Shown in pieces: positions 18,460 through 29,287 of a DNA stretch of 64,000 nucleotides. The notes below the pieces were generated by a model. It did not search any database. It was not told the origin of the DNA and worked only from the letters and a program-made list of their open reading frames with translations. The first letter of the stretch is position 1, and each line of letters opens with the position of its first letter. The translations under genes were made by a program, and so were the position numbers. Origin of the DNA: Enterococcaceae bacterium OF42-14pH9A (GTDB taxonomy: Bacteria > Bacillota > Bacilli > Lactobacillales > Enterococcaceae); NCBI GenBank assembly GCA_027692465.1, contig JAQEYU010000001.1:1654963-1718962 (forward strand). The letters are read 5' to 3'.

Positions 18460-19056
18460 ATGTTGGCGGTGGAATTACAGGATGCAACGGCGGTGATTTT
18501 ATGCGGGGGCAAGAGCAGTCGGATGGGCTTCAACAAGGCACTGCTGCAGATCAACGATCGTTATGTGGTGGCTGAAAGAGGCCGGCAACTGCAGCAGATT
18601 TTTCCCGCAGTTGTCTTGATGACCGATCGGCGAGAGCACTTTTTCGAAAAACCAGCTTTTACCGAGCTGACGATCTGGGAGGACAGCTATCCCGAGTGCG
18701 GTCCTTTGGGGGGGATTGCATCAGCTTTGGAAAAAGTTGCGACTCCTTATGTCTTCGTGACAGCCTGCGATATGCCGGGACTGTCTGTTGCGGCAATCAG
18801 CAGATTGGCACAGGCTGCCCAAAAGCCGCAGGTCCTGCTTTACCGCAGTGAGGACCATTTGGAGACGTTGTTCGGCTTTTATCACCGCTCCTGTCTGCCG
18901 CTCTTCAAAAGGCAGCTGCAGCAGGGCAACCGGCAGATTCGACAACAGTTTTCTCAGCTGCAGGTGACAACAGTTGCTACGACGGCGCAGTTATTTACCA
19001 ATGTCAATACACCGGATGAACTCATCTATTGGAAGAAAACGGAGGGAATGCTATGA
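18460..19056 (+). CDS. mobA: Molybdenum cofactor guanylyltransferase MobA
   Basis: A 198-residue nucleotidyltransferase that joins GMP to molybdopterin to make the guanine dinucleotide cofactor needed by the formate dehydrogenase encoded downstream. The nucleotide loop is ILCGGKSSRMGFNK. YPECGPLGGIASAL and VTACDMPGLS follow in the right places. Either ATG 18460 or GTG 18469 could be the start; TAGGATG just before favours the GTG slightly. The stop overlaps the focA start (ATGA), giving translational coupling. Confidence 0.9.
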   Translation: MLAVELQDATAVILCGGKSSRMGFNKALLQINDRYVVAERGRQLQQIFPAVVLMTDRREHFFEKPAFTELTIWEDSYPECGPLGGIASALEKVATPYVFVTACDMPGLSVAAISRLAQAAQKPQVLLYRSEDHLETLFGFYHRSCLPLFKRQLQQGNRQIRQQFSQLQVTTVATTAQLFTNVNTPDELIYWKKTEGML

Positions 19057-19847
19057 ACAGTTATACCACCAGAGAAGCCATCGATATTTTGATCGCCAAA
19101 GCCAAAGGGAAAACGAAACTGCCGCTGCCTCAGCTTCTTTTGTTGGGAATCAATGCCGGCGGATTGATCGCTTTCGGCTATTTGGCCTTTTTGCGGGTCA
19201 GCGGTGCGGTTCCTAAAGAATGGGGCAGTGTGGCGACTTTTTTGGGAGCCTGTGTGTTTCCCATCGGACTGATTGCATTATCGTTTTTGGGCGGGGAGCT
19301 GCTCACCGGCAATATGATGGTCATGACGATGGCGCTGTTGGATAAACAGATTCGCTTGCGGGAACTTGCGAAAAACTGGCTGCTGGTATTTTTGACCAAT
19401 GTTGTCGGCGGAACGCTGGTGGCCTTTTTCTTCGGACATTTTGTCGGCTTGAGTGAAGGCGGCTTTCTCGCTAAGACCGGTGCAGTAGCTGCTGCCAAGC
19501 TGGCAGACGGGCCGCTGATGATGGTGGTCTCCGGGATCGGCTGCAATATTTTTGTCTGTATGGCAGTCTTTATGGCTACCGTCAGTAAGGATTATCTAGG
19601 CAAGATGTTCAGTCTCTGGTTTCCGGTAATGATCTTTGTCGTCTGCGGTTTTCAGCATGTGGTGGCCAATGCCTTTATCCTGCCGGCCTACTTTTTTGCC
19701 GGCGGTCCAATCACGATTGCACAGATTATCGAGAATTTGATTTTCGTAGGCCTGGGTAATGCAGTGGGCGGCGCTTTGTTCGTGGCGTTTCCACTGATCC
19801 TGTTGAATCCGCGGGCCAAGGAGGCAGAACATGAAAGCAGAGCCTGA
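19053..19847 (+). CDS. focA: Formate/nitrite family channel (FocA-like)
   Basis: A 264-residue FNT-family membrane protein with six membrane segments and the family signatures NAGGLIAFGYLAF, GNMMVMTMALLDKQI and FVGLGNAVGGALFVAFPLI. It moves formate (possibly nitrite) across the cytoplasmic membrane. ATG 19053 has GGAGGG 6 nt upstream. Sited between mobA and the dehydrogenase genes, it most likely supplies formate for oxidation. The direction is inferred from context, since FNT channels are bidirectional. Confidence 0.88.
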   Translation: MNSYTTREAIDILIAKAKGKTKLPLPQLLLLGINAGGLIAFGYLAFLRVSGAVPKEWGSVATFLGACVFPIGLIALSFLGGELLTGNMMVMTMALLDKQIRLRELAKNWLLVFLTNVVGGTLVAFFFGHFVGLSEGGFLAKTGAVAAAKLADGPLMMVVSGIGCNIFVCMAVFMATVSKDYLGKMFSLWFPVMIFVVCGFQHVVANAFILPAYFFAGGPITIAQIIENLIFVGLGNAVGGALFVAFPLILLNPRAKEAEHESRA

Positions 19848-20379
19848 AGTCCAATTGCCGAATCTGATCCAGATCGGTTCGACCGGACGCAACAGCGGCA
19901 AGACTACCTTGGCGTTGAGCTTGATCCGGCAGTTGCAGCAGGAGCGGCCGGTCTACAGTCTCAAGATTATTACCATCAGCGGGCAGCAAAAAGGCCACTG
20001 TCAGCGAGGCGGTGCCGGTTGCGGAATCTGCACGGCATTTACCGGCGGATACGAGCTGTCAGAAGAAGTTTCGGCAGTCGGCAACAAAGATACCTGCCGC
20101 ATGCTGGCAGCCGGCAGCACCAAGACCTTCTTGTTAAAAGCGCTGACGGAAAATCTGGCAGAAGGCTTCGCGGCAGCTTATCGGCAGGTACCGCCGGGGG
20201 CCTGGCTGATCTGCGAGTCCAATTCGCTGCGACACTTTGTCCGACCTCGGCTGTTTATCATGATGGACAATCAAAAAAAAGCCAAACCCAGTGCAGCAGC
20301 AGTACTGTCTAAAGCCGATCTGCGGATCCGGCGGGCAGAAGATTTCGACTGCCGACAGCTGCTGCAATGGGATGTCTGA
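19831..20379 (+). CDS. P-loop NTPase of the formate dehydrogenase operon (MobB-like, Cys-rich)
   Basis: 182 residues with an early Walker A (GSTGRNSGKTTLA, residues 16-28) as in MobB and other small P-loop adaptors, then a cysteine group C57, C64, C67 (GHCQRGGAGCGIC) and C89 (KDTC). I see no closer family. MobB-like help in cofactor insertion or a metal-handling role would fit the operon. It overlaps focA by 17 bp, with AAGGAGG inside focA. Shorter than the MobB usual fold in its second half, and the cysteines are not a MobB feature I know. Confidence 0.6.
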   Translation: MKAEPEVQLPNLIQIGSTGRNSGKTTLALSLIRQLQQERPVYSLKIITISGQQKGHCQRGGAGCGICTAFTGGYELSEEVSAVGNKDTCRMLAAGSTKTFLLKALTENLAEGFAAAYRQVPPGAWLICESNSLRHFVRPRLFIMMDNQKKAKPSAAAVLSKADLRIRRAEDFDCRQLLQWDV

Positions 20380-20397
20380 AATTATTTGGAGGAAAAA

Positions 20398-20886
20398 ATG
20401 ACAAATCTAACATTGGATCAACAATTGGACATCATCGAAAAATACGACGCCAATCCCGAGCAGATCCTGAATATTCTGGTAGATCTGCAGTTTGCCTCGG
20501 CAGCCGGCTATCTGGATGACGGGACCATCAAGCTGGTGGCGGACTGCCTGCATCTCACCCAAACCCGGGTTTTTGAGATTGTCAGCTTTTATTCAATCTT
20601 AAAAGACCGTCCGCAAGCCAAATATGTGATCAAAGTCTGCAACAGCAGTCCTTGTCGTTTTTCCCATGGGCCGCTGGTTTTTGCGGAGTTGGAAAAGCAG
20701 CTGGGGGTCAAAGAATACCAGACGACAGCGGACGGCCTGTTTATGTACCATGGGATTCCCTGCTTCGGAGCTTGTGATCGCGATCCGGTGATAAAGATCA
20801 AGGATACCGTTTTTGATCAGCTGACCGCTGAAACGATTGGGGAACTGTTGACGGCGCTGCGAAACGGAGACTACCCGGAACTTTAG
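20398..20886 (+). CDS. NuoE-like [2Fe-2S] thioredoxin-fold subunit
   Basis: 162 residues: helical N-terminal domain, then a thioredoxin-like domain with the four cluster cysteines C81, C86, C122 and C126 (CNSSPC and CFGAC), as in NuoE, HoxE and the gamma subunits of NAD-linked formate dehydrogenases. It relays electrons between the molybdenum subunit and the flavin subunit. ATG 20398 has GGAGG 6 nt upstream; the in-frame TTG at 20386 covers that site and is rejected. Starts 18 bp after the P-loop gene. Confidence 0.9.
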   Translation: MTNLTLDQQLDIIEKYDANPEQILNILVDLQFASAAGYLDDGTIKLVADCLHLTQTRVFEIVSFYSILKDRPQAKYVIKVCNSSPCRFSHGPLVFAELEKQLGVKEYQTTADGLFMYHGIPCFGACDRDPVIKIKDTVFDQLTAETIGELLTALRNGDYPEL

Positions 20887-20897
20887 GAGGTTCGAAA

Positions 20898-22196
20898 ATG
20901 AAAGAAGAAAAAGTGCTGACGGCCCGCTTCGGTCGTTTGAAGGACCCGGCGGCTGTGGCCGAATATCGCCAGCTGGCCGGCTATGAGGGCTTGGAAAAGA
21001 CGCTCCGATTGTCGGGGGAGGAAATCTTGGACGAACTGGATGAGGCCCTGCTTTTGGGGCGCGGAGGTGCTTCTTATCCACTGGGGAAAAAATGGCGGCA
21101 CCTGTATCAGGCGGCCGGACCGGACAAATATATCGTCTGCAATGCCGATGAAGGGGAACCTGGTACCTATAAGGACAAGGCGTTGCTGGAACAAGATCCT
21201 TTGGCTGTCATTGAAGGGATGACCATTGCCGGGCGCCTGTTCGCTGCTCGTCAAGGATATATCTATATCCGGGGAGAATATCGGCAGGTCCATCAGATTT
21301 TCACGCGTGCGTTGGAAAATGCCCGAAAGGCCCATCTGCTGGGAAAAAACATCCTGGGGATCCCGGGGTTTGATTATGATATTCGGATCATTTCCGGTGC
21401 GGGGGCTTATGTGTGCGGGGAAAATTCAGCACTTTTGAATTCTATCGAAGGCAAGACCGGGCGTCCGCGGGTCAAACCGCCCCATTTGGCAGATGTCGGT
21501 CTTTACGGCAAGCCGACACTGGTGAATAACGTGGAATCCTTCGCCGGAATCCCGGTGATTTTGCGGGAAGGGGGCCGTTTTTATCGTCAATTGGGAACCG
21601 ACGGCGGAGGCGGGACCAAGCTGGTCTGTCTGACCGGCCATCTCAAACACCGGGGCCTGTATGAAGTCAAATTGGGAACGCCGCTTGAAGAGCTGATCTA
21701 TGGTGAAACTTTTGGCGGCGGCAGCAGTACCGGCCGGCCGTTGAAATTTGCTCATTTTGGCGGACAATCGGGAATGATCGGGGATCTGCAGCAGTTGACG
21801 GATTGCCGGTATTCTTACGAGGACCTGTGGGAGCATGGCGTTTCTGTGGGTTGCGGGGCCGTGGTGGTCTTGGATGACAGTGTCAATCTGGTAGATTATC
21901 TGACCAGTGTCGCCGCCTTTTTTGCCCATGAATCATGCGGCAAGTGTACGCCTTGTCGAATCGGAACGTTGCGACAGTTGGAGCTGATGGAAAAAATTCG
22001 TGACGGACAAGCCGAAGAGGCGGATCTTGAGGTGCTGACTGCAATGATTGGTCACATCACCACGTTGTCTGCCTGTGGGTTGGGGCAGTCGGCGGGCAAT
22101 GCCATCCGCAGCGGGCTGGCCTGTTTCCCGCAAGATTTTCAAGAAAAATTGGCGATCACAACGAATCGTCGGAAAGTCGAGGTAGCCTGGTTATGA
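20898..22196 (+). CDS. NuoF-like NAD(P)H/FMN-binding subunit
   Basis: This 432-residue flavoprotein subunit passes electrons from formate to NAD(P)+. The Gly-rich NADH site is GRGGASYPLGKKW (from residue 54); the FMN region has CNADEGEPGTYKDK and GAGAYVCGENSALLNSIEG. The [4Fe-4S] ligands are C347, C350, C353 and C393 (ESCGKCTPCRIG, SACGLGQ). Together with the preceding NuoE-like and following alpha subunits it matches soluble NAD-dependent formate dehydrogenases and electron-bifurcating relatives. GGAGG 10 nt upstream. Confidence 0.92.
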   Translation: MKEEKVLTARFGRLKDPAAVAEYRQLAGYEGLEKTLRLSGEEILDELDEALLLGRGGASYPLGKKWRHLYQAAGPDKYIVCNADEGEPGTYKDKALLEQDPLAVIEGMTIAGRLFAARQGYIYIRGEYRQVHQIFTRALENARKAHLLGKNILGIPGFDYDIRIISGAGAYVCGENSALLNSIEGKTGRPRVKPPHLADVGLYGKPTLVNNVESFAGIPVILREGGRFYRQLGTDGGGGTKLVCLTGHLKHRGLYEVKLGTPLEELIYGETFGGGSSTGRPLKFAHFGGQSGMIGDLQQLTDCRYSYEDLWEHGVSVGCGAVVVLDDSVNLVDYLTSVAAFFAHESCGKCTPCRIGTLRQLELMEKIRDGQAEEADLEVLTAMIGHITTLSACGLGQSAGNAIRSGLACFPQDFQEKLAITTNRRKVEVAWL

Positions 22197-24913
22197 TCGA
22201 AACAAAAGAAAAACCGTTGACTGTTACGCTGTGCATCGACGATCAGGAAGTGACCGTTGCCAAAGGACAGACGATTCTGGAGGCGGCGCAGCAAGCCGGG
22301 ATCACGATCCCGACACTGTGTCATTTGAAGGAACTGTCACCGGACGGCTCCTGCCGCATGTGTACCGTCGAAGTTGAAGGCGGCCGCAAAGGCGGGTTGG
22401 TGACCGCTTGTACCGCTCATGCTCAGGATCAGATGGTGATCCATACCCAAAGCGAGAAAGTCCGCAGTGCCCGCCGCTTTATCCTGGACCTGCTTCTCAG
22501 CAATCACAAGCTGGACTGCTTTGCCTGCAGCGCAAACGGCGATTGCCGCCTTCAGGAATATTGTATCGAATACGGCCTGGAAGCGACCAGTTTTACCGGC
22601 CGCCGGCAACTGCCGGATCAGCAGGATACAAGCAATCCGTTCTTTGACTATGACCCGGAAAAATGTATCATGTGCCGCCGCTGTGCCCGCGTCTGTCAAA
22701 TGCGTCAGGGGCGTGATGTCATCAGCACGGCGAATCGCGGGTTCGATACCAAAATGCTGCCTTGCGGAGGAGAAGACTGGAGTGAATCCATGTGCGAATC
22801 CTGTGGCAATTGCGTGTCTGTCTGTCCTACCGGGGCATTGAGTACAAAAGCCCATAAAACATACCGCAAATGGCAGACAGAAAAAGTATTGACGACCTGC
22901 CCTCATTGCGGAACCGGCTGTCAATTTTACTTTGTGGTCAAAGATGGAAAAATCGTCGACGTCGAGCCGGCAGACGGACCGGCAAATGAGAACCTGCTAT
23001 GTGTCAAAGGAAAATTTGCTTCTTATAAATTTGTGACTGCAGGCGATCGGTTGCAGACGCCGCTGATCAAACGAAACGGCCGCTTTGAGGAAGCAAGTTG
23101 GGATGAAGCATTAGAGGCGGTTGCCAACGGTTTCAGCCGCCTGAAGGAACAATACGGCGGCGACAGTCTGGCGGGCTTTTCCTGCTCCCGTTCCACCAAC
23201 GAAGACAACTATGTTTTCCAAAAAATGGTCCGCACCGTTTTTCAAACCAACAACGTGGACAATTGTGCTCGAGTTTGTCATTCGGCATCCGTGCACGGTC
23301 TGGCGCTGACTCTGGGCAGTGGCGCCATGACCAATCCAATCGCCGATATCACTGATGATGTCGATGTGATCTTATTGGTAGGCTCCAATCCGACTGAGGC
23401 CCATCCGGTGATCGGTGCGCGAATCCGTCAGGCCGTTCAAAAAGGCACCAAGCTGATCGTCGTGGATCCCCGCAAGATCGACCTGGCACGGCAGGCAACA
23501 CTGCATCTGCAGGTCAAAGCCGGTACCAACGTGGCCTTTGCTAATGGACTGATGCATGTCATCATAGCAGAAGGATTGGCAGATATGGACTTCATCACCC
23601 GCCGTACGGAAGGCTTCGAAGCGTTGCGGGATCTGGTAGCCGACTATACCCCTGCTCGTGTTGCAGCCATTTGTGAGATCGACGAGGCCGATCTGATCGC
23701 CGCCGCCCGGCTCTATGCCAAAGCCGATAAAGCGCCGATCATTTACTGCCTGGGTGTAACAGAACACTCCAGCGGGACTGAAGGCGTGATGAGTATGTCC
23801 AACATTGCGATGCTGGTGGGCAAATTAGGCCGCTCCGGCTGCGGTGTCAATCCGTTGCGGGGGCAGAACAATGTCCAAGGCGCTTGCGATATGGGCTGTT
23901 CACCATTTGACTTCCCGGGCTATCAAAAAGTTGCGGATCCGGCGACAATCGAAAAATTCAGCCGTGCCTGGCAGACTCGGCTCAATCCGCAGATTGGCTT
24001 GACTTCAACGCAGGTACTGCCGGCTGCCAGTCGCGGAGAGATCAAAGGTCTGTATATTTTCGGTGAGGATCCGGCTGTGACAGATCCGGACCTGTCTCAT
24101 GTCCGCCATGCCTTGGAAAGTCTGGAATTTCTGGTGGTTCAGGATCTGTTCATGACCGAGACCGCCAAATATGCCGACGTGGTCCTACCGGGGATCAGTT
24201 TTGCGGAAAAAGACGGGACCTTCACCAATACGGAACGCCGCATCCAGCGGATCCGTCAAGCTGTCGCACCGGTAGGGGAAGGTCGGGAGGATTTCCGCGT
24301 TTTCTGCCAGGTCGCAACGAAAATGGGTTATCCGCTGAATTACGCAGGACCAAAGGAAATCATGGATGAGATCGCCGCAGTTGTGCCGACATTTGCCGGT
24401 GTCAATTATGGTCGTTTGGAAGACATCAACGGTCTGCAGTGGCCCTGCCGCAGTCTGACCGATCCGGGAACTGCCATCATGCATGTCGGGGAGTTTTCCC
24501 GCGGCAAAGGGCTGTTCAAGGCATTGGCGTACAAACCAGCCAAAGAACTGCCGGATGAAGATTATCCGTATCTGATGTCTACCGGACGGATGCTTTATCA
24601 ATACAATACCGGAGCCATGACCAAACGAACAGAAGGCATCAACGAATTGGCCGGCAGCTCCTATATCGAGCTCAATCAAGAGGATGCCCGTCGTCTGGGG
24701 ATCGCTGACGGTAGTCGAGTCCGGGTTTCTTCTCGTCGGGGTATGATTGAGACGCGTGCAATCGTCGGGGACAAGGTTCTTCCGGGAGCTTCATTTATGA
24801 CGTTTCACTTTGAAGACGGCAATGTCAACGAACTGACCAATGCAGTCTTTGATGACATTGCCATCATTCCGGAATATAAAGTGTGTGCCGTGGCCATCGA
24901 AGCACTGCACTGA
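22193..24913 (+). CDS. Molybdenum-dependent formate dehydrogenase alpha subunit, Cys type
   Basis: 906 residues that oxidise formate to CO2. Order: N-terminal NuoG-like [2Fe-2S] domain (CRMCTVEVEGG), His/Cys cluster (HKLDCFACSANGDCRLQEYC), two [4Fe-4S] ferredoxin motifs (CIMCRRCARVC, CESCGNCVSVC), the molybdoenzyme Fe4S4 motif C236/C239/C243 (CPHCGTGC), and a bis-MGD catalytic domain. The residue at the Mo site is Cys362 in NCARVCHSASV, where selenoenzymes have Sec; there is no in-frame TGA. The ATG overlaps the NuoF-like stop. No fdhD sulfurtransferase gene, normally required, is in the operon. Confidence 0.94.
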   Translation: MIETKEKPLTVTLCIDDQEVTVAKGQTILEAAQQAGITIPTLCHLKELSPDGSCRMCTVEVEGGRKGGLVTACTAHAQDQMVIHTQSEKVRSARRFILDLLLSNHKLDCFACSANGDCRLQEYCIEYGLEATSFTGRRQLPDQQDTSNPFFDYDPEKCIMCRRCARVCQMRQGRDVISTANRGFDTKMLPCGGEDWSESMCESCGNCVSVCPTGALSTKAHKTYRKWQTEKVLTTCPHCGTGCQFYFVVKDGKIVDVEPADGPANENLLCVKGKFASYKFVTAGDRLQTPLIKRNGRFEEASWDEALEAVANGFSRLKEQYGGDSLAGFSCSRSTNEDNYVFQKMVRTVFQTNNVDNCARVCHSASVHGLALTLGSGAMTNPIADITDDVDVILLVGSNPTEAHPVIGARIRQAVQKGTKLIVVDPRKIDLARQATLHLQVKAGTNVAFANGLMHVIIAEGLADMDFITRRTEGFEALRDLVADYTPARVAAICEIDEADLIAAARLYAKADKAPIIYCLGVTEHSSGTEGVMSMSNIAMLVGKLGRSGCGVNPLRGQNNVQGACDMGCSPFDFPGYQKVADPATIEKFSRAWQTRLNPQIGLTSTQVLPAASRGEIKGLYIFGEDPAVTDPDLSHVRHALESLEFLVVQDLFMTETAKYADVVLPGISFAEKDGTFTNTERRIQRIRQAVAPVGEGREDFRVFCQVATKMGYPLNYAGPKEIMDEIAAVVPTFAGVNYGRLEDINGLQWPCRSLTDPGTAIMHVGEFSRGKGLFKALAYKPAKELPDEDYPYLMSTGRMLYQYNTGAMTKRTEGINELAGSSYIELNQEDARRLGIADGSRVRVSSRRGMIETRAIVGDKVLPGASFMTFHFEDGNVNELTNAVFDDIAIIPEYKVCAVAIEALH

Positions 24914-24931
24914 GGAAACAGGGGGAGCAAG

Positions 24932-26143
24932 ATGATCGAATTGGAAGCAGCCGTCTCAAAACTGAAGGAACGTCTTCGCCCTCAAACGCAAGTCGAGAAT
25001 ATCCCATTAGCTGATTGTGTCGGAAGGATTACCGGGGCAGCTGTCACTGCTGCGGCGCCGGTTCCGGCTTTTCCCCGCGCCGCCATGGACGGTTATGCCG
25101 TGGCTGCTGAAAGTACCGTTGGCGCAACCGAGATGCAGCCGGCCGTTTTGAAGGTGATCGGAACCTTGTATGCCGGTGACGATCCGGAGGGGCTTTGCCC
25201 GCTGACCGGAGAAGCCGTCCGAGTAATGACCGGCGCTGCTCTGCCGCCGGGTACCGACAGTGTTGTTCCTCAGGAGTGGACGGATTACGGCAGCGCTCGT
25301 GTTCAGATCACCCGGGAGATTACCCGGGGAAAACACTACGTTGCTGTCGGTGAAGACCTCAAAGCCTGTGAGACAATCATTGAAGCCGCCAGTTATCTGA
25401 GCAGTGAAAGTTTGGGGGTTCTGGCCAGTATCGGTTGTGCCGAGATTTCTGTCAAAAAGAAACTGCGAGTGGGAATCATTGCTACCGGCAGCGAATTGGC
25501 AGAAGTCGGTACACCTCTAAAAACAGCGCAGGTCTACAACAGCACGGCCTACGTTTTGGCTTCGTATATCCAACGTTCCGGTGGGGAGGTCGTTTTCCAG
25601 ACGATCTGCGAAGATGATCCCCGGCAATTTGCCAAGCTGCTGCAGACCGTAGGAAAAACAGCAGATCTGATCATTACTACCGGCGGTGTTTCTGTTGGAC
25701 AAAAAGACTTTCTGCCGACAGCAATCACTGAAAACAAAGGGGAGATTCTGTTTCATTTCGTCGCCTTCAAACCCGGCACCCCGGTGATGGGAGCTGTTTG
25801 GGAAGGAATTCCGTTGCTGTGCTTGTCCGGCAATCCTTTTGCTGCTTTGGTAGATTTCCACTTGTTCTATTGGCCGCTGGCAGCACATTTTTATCGGGCA
25901 CCGATCTTTGAACTAAAAAAAGAACAGCAGCTGCTGCGCTCAGAAGACTTGAAAAGCGGCAGCCTGAGGCGTTTTATCAGCGGTTATTGTGAAAATGGTC
26001 AGGTCACAATCGACAAAAAGCCGCACCGGGTTTCCCGTTTTCAGCAGATCCTTCACAGCAATTGCCTGGTGGAACAACCGCCACAGCAGTCTTTGCAGGC
26101 AGGCCAACAAGTCACAGTCTATCGTTGGTTTCAGGGTGGGTAG
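24932..26143 (+). CDS. moeA: Molybdopterin molybdenumtransferase MoeA
   Basis: A 403-residue enzyme that inserts molybdenum into adenylated molybdopterin. Conserved stretches: FPRAAMDGYAVAA, RVMTGAALPPGTDSVV, IATGSELAEVG with VYNSTAYVLASYI, ITTGGVSVGQKDFLP, KPGTPVMGAVW and LSGNPFAALVDFHLF, then the small domain IV. GGGGGAG 6 nt before the ATG. Last gene of the mobA-focA-fdh operon, so the locus carries the late cofactor steps but not moaABCDE, which must lie elsewhere. Confidence 0.93.
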   Translation: MIELEAAVSKLKERLRPQTQVENIPLADCVGRITGAAVTAAAPVPAFPRAAMDGYAVAAESTVGATEMQPAVLKVIGTLYAGDDPEGLCPLTGEAVRVMTGAALPPGTDSVVPQEWTDYGSARVQITREITRGKHYVAVGEDLKACETIIEAASYLSSESLGVLASIGCAEISVKKKLRVGIIATGSELAEVGTPLKTAQVYNSTAYVLASYIQRSGGEVVFQTICEDDPRQFAKLLQTVGKTADLIITTGGVSVGQKDFLPTAITENKGEILFHFVAFKPGTPVMGAVWEGIPLLCLSGNPFAALVDFHLFYWPLAAHFYRAPIFELKKEQQLLRSEDLKSGSLRRFISGYCENGQVTIDKKPHRVSRFQQILHSNCLVEQPPQQSLQAGQQVTVYRWFQGG

Positions 26144-26157
26144 TGAGTGATGTAGGT

Positions 26158-26203
26158 AAAAACCTCTCTCCAAGATGAATTTTCGTCTTGGAGAGAGGTT
26201 TTT
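26158..26203. terminator. Bidirectional terminator between moeA and the convergent oxidoreductase gene
   Basis: A perfect 18-bp stem (26158-26175 with 26186-26203) with terminal A and T runs serves both strands. Confidence 0.9.
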
Positions 26204-26237
26204 CAATGGCTTTAAGCAATCAGTTTGGCAGGAGTCC

Positions 26238-26864
26238 TCAGATTCCCACCACACCTGTATGTTGTTTTTCGTAGAGATCTTTTTGAGCGATATCCAGCAT
26301 GGCAATCGCAAAATCAGCCATGCTGATCTCGCTTTGTCCGGCGGCGTTGAAGCCCAGTTGTTCACCGGTGAAACGGTACTCGCCGGTGCGGGGGCCGTTT
26401 GGATTGAAGTAGGCTGCCGGAGAAAGGTAAGTCCAGCGCAGGACGCTGCTGTTCTTGAGTTCTTCAAAGGCTTTGTACATATGATACGCAGTCGGATAAT
26501 AAGGGGCATCAGCCGGAGCCTGATCAATCATGCGGGTGCCTTTGTCATCGATAAACAAAGAGCTGGAGCCGCCGACGACCAACAGGCGGGTAGCGGTATT
26601 TTGCAGTAAGGTGATCAGATGAGCCAAGCTGGTTTCGTGCATGTCTTCTTTTCCTGTCGGCGCCCGAAAGGCATCGATGACCACGTCAAAACCCGCCAGA
26701 TCAGCGGCGGTCAAATCGTATAAGTCTTTTTCGATAAAAGGCACGTCGAAGGTCAGCTTGGCGGCATTGCGCATGACAGCTGTGACTGACAGCCCCCGAT
26801 CCAATGCTTCTTTTGTCAATAATGTACCGGCGTGACCGGTAGCGCCGATGATGGCGATTTTCAT
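26238..26864 (-). CDS. NAD(P)-binding atypical short-chain dehydrogenase (NmrA-like)
   Basis: A 208-residue Rossmann protein. It has the nucleotide loop IGATGHAGTLLTKEAL at the start, VVIDAFRAP and a VVGGSSSLFID strand, with no Tyr-x-x-x-Lys pair in the classical place, as in NmrA/YwnB-type proteins. These are often redox sensors or quinone/nitroalkane reductase-like enzymes; the substrate is unknown. GGAGGG 6 nt before the ATG. Single gene, convergent with moeA and divergent from groES. Confidence 0.78.
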   Translation of the reverse strand: MKIAIIGATGHAGTLLTKEALDRGLSVTAVMRNAAKLTFDVPFIEKDLYDLTAADLAGFDVVIDAFRAPTGKEDMHETSLAHLITLLQNTATRLLVVGGSSSLFIDDKGTRMIDQAPADAPYYPTAYHMYKAFEELKNSSVLRWTYLSPAAYFNPNGPRTGEYRFTGEQLGFNAAGQSEISMADFAIAMLDIAQKDLYEKQHTGVVGI

Positions 26865-27075
26865 AATGATCCCTCCAGATTTGTCAGGCTGGCTGCAGCG
26901 CGCCCGCTTTTGCCGACGGGTTTCACCGGGACAAAAAAGCGGTCAGGCAAAAAGCAGCTGCCTGGTTTCCTTCATTCTATGGTGGAAAGTTGATTGGGGT
27001 CAATGAATACGTCTTGTCACAGGGGAATTCATGGATCCTTCACAATTTTTTCGCTGTTTTTTGAAGTAAAAAAAC

Positions 27076-27143
27076 TTGCCAATGACCGGCAAAATGAGTA
27101 TCATAAGTTTTGTAGGTTAGCACTCGTGATAAGAGAGTGCTAA
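27076..27143 (+). promoter_or_regulatory. groESL promoter with CIRCE operator (HrcA target)
   Basis: TTGCCA (27076-27081), 17-bp spacer, TATCAT (27099-27104), then a perfect CIRCE element, TTAGCACTC-N9-GAGTGCTAA (27117-27143), over the transcription start. This element is the binding site of the heat-shock repressor HrcA. hrcA itself is not in the window. The 366-bp gap otherwise shows nothing. Confidence 0.97.
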
Positions 27144-27230
27144 TTCCCAAAAACACAAAATCGTAACAACATGTTGGGGCTGTCTTTTTGATTAAGCGGC
27201 TGCAGCAAACAAAAATTGGAGGGATTTATC

Positions 27231-27515
27231 GTGTTAAAACCATTAGGTGATCGCGTCATCATCAAAGTCGCGAAGGAAGAAGAAAAAACAATCGGCGGCA
27301 TCGTATTGGCCTCTTCGGCTCAAGAAAAACCGCAAACCGGTGAAGTCGTAGCTGTCGGCGAAGGTCGGACGTTGGATAATGGTGAAAAAGCACCGTTGGA
27401 AGTCAAAGTCGGCGACCAGGTCATGTTTGAAAAATATGCCGGCTCCGAAGTGAAATTCGATGGCCAGGAATACTTGATCGTTAATGGCAAAGATATCATG
27501 GCGATCGTTGAATAA
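27231..27515 (+). CDS. groES: Co-chaperonin GroES
   Basis: The 94-residue co-chaperonin forms the heptameric lid of Gro[27 protein letters not shown] contains the mobile loop (quoted in outline; loop residues about 15-30), and the end is [18 protein letters not shown]. Start is GTG 27231 with GGAGGG 7 nt upstream; an in-frame TTG at 27216 overlaps that site. Under CIRCE control, 73 bp before groEL. Confidence 0.97.
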   Translation: MLKPLGDRVIIKVAKEEEKTIGGIVLASSAQEKPQTGEVVAVGEGRTLDNGEKAPLEVKVGDQVMFEKYAGSEVKFDGQEYLIVNGKDIMAIVE

Positions 27516-27579
27516 TCAGCAATCCTGCTCTCTTCCCCAAATGCTCCCACTAATCGTAAACAATAAACTTATGAGGTGA

Positions 27580-29208
<1,629 letters not shown>

Positions 29209-29217
29209 TTTGCTGAT

Positions 29218-29287
29218 TAGGGATATTCGGAAACGCCGGTGAAGCGGATCAACACAGCTGCCACCGATGTTGTCAGGTACATCCCTC
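29218..29287 (+). repeat. Dispersed TIR repeat, copy E (short, internally deleted)
   Basis: 70 bp with left end TTAGGGATATTCGGAAACGCC in outline (29217-29237) and right end TTGTCAGGTACATCCCT. Only the GGTGAAGCGGATCAACACAG-CTGCCACCG interior remains. It begins 9 bp after the groEL stop. Confidence 0.6.

Noticed and set aside
22193..24913. Possible selenocysteine in formate dehydrogenase
   Set aside because: The active-site codon at 23276 is TGT (Cys); no in-frame TGA and no need for a SECIS element.
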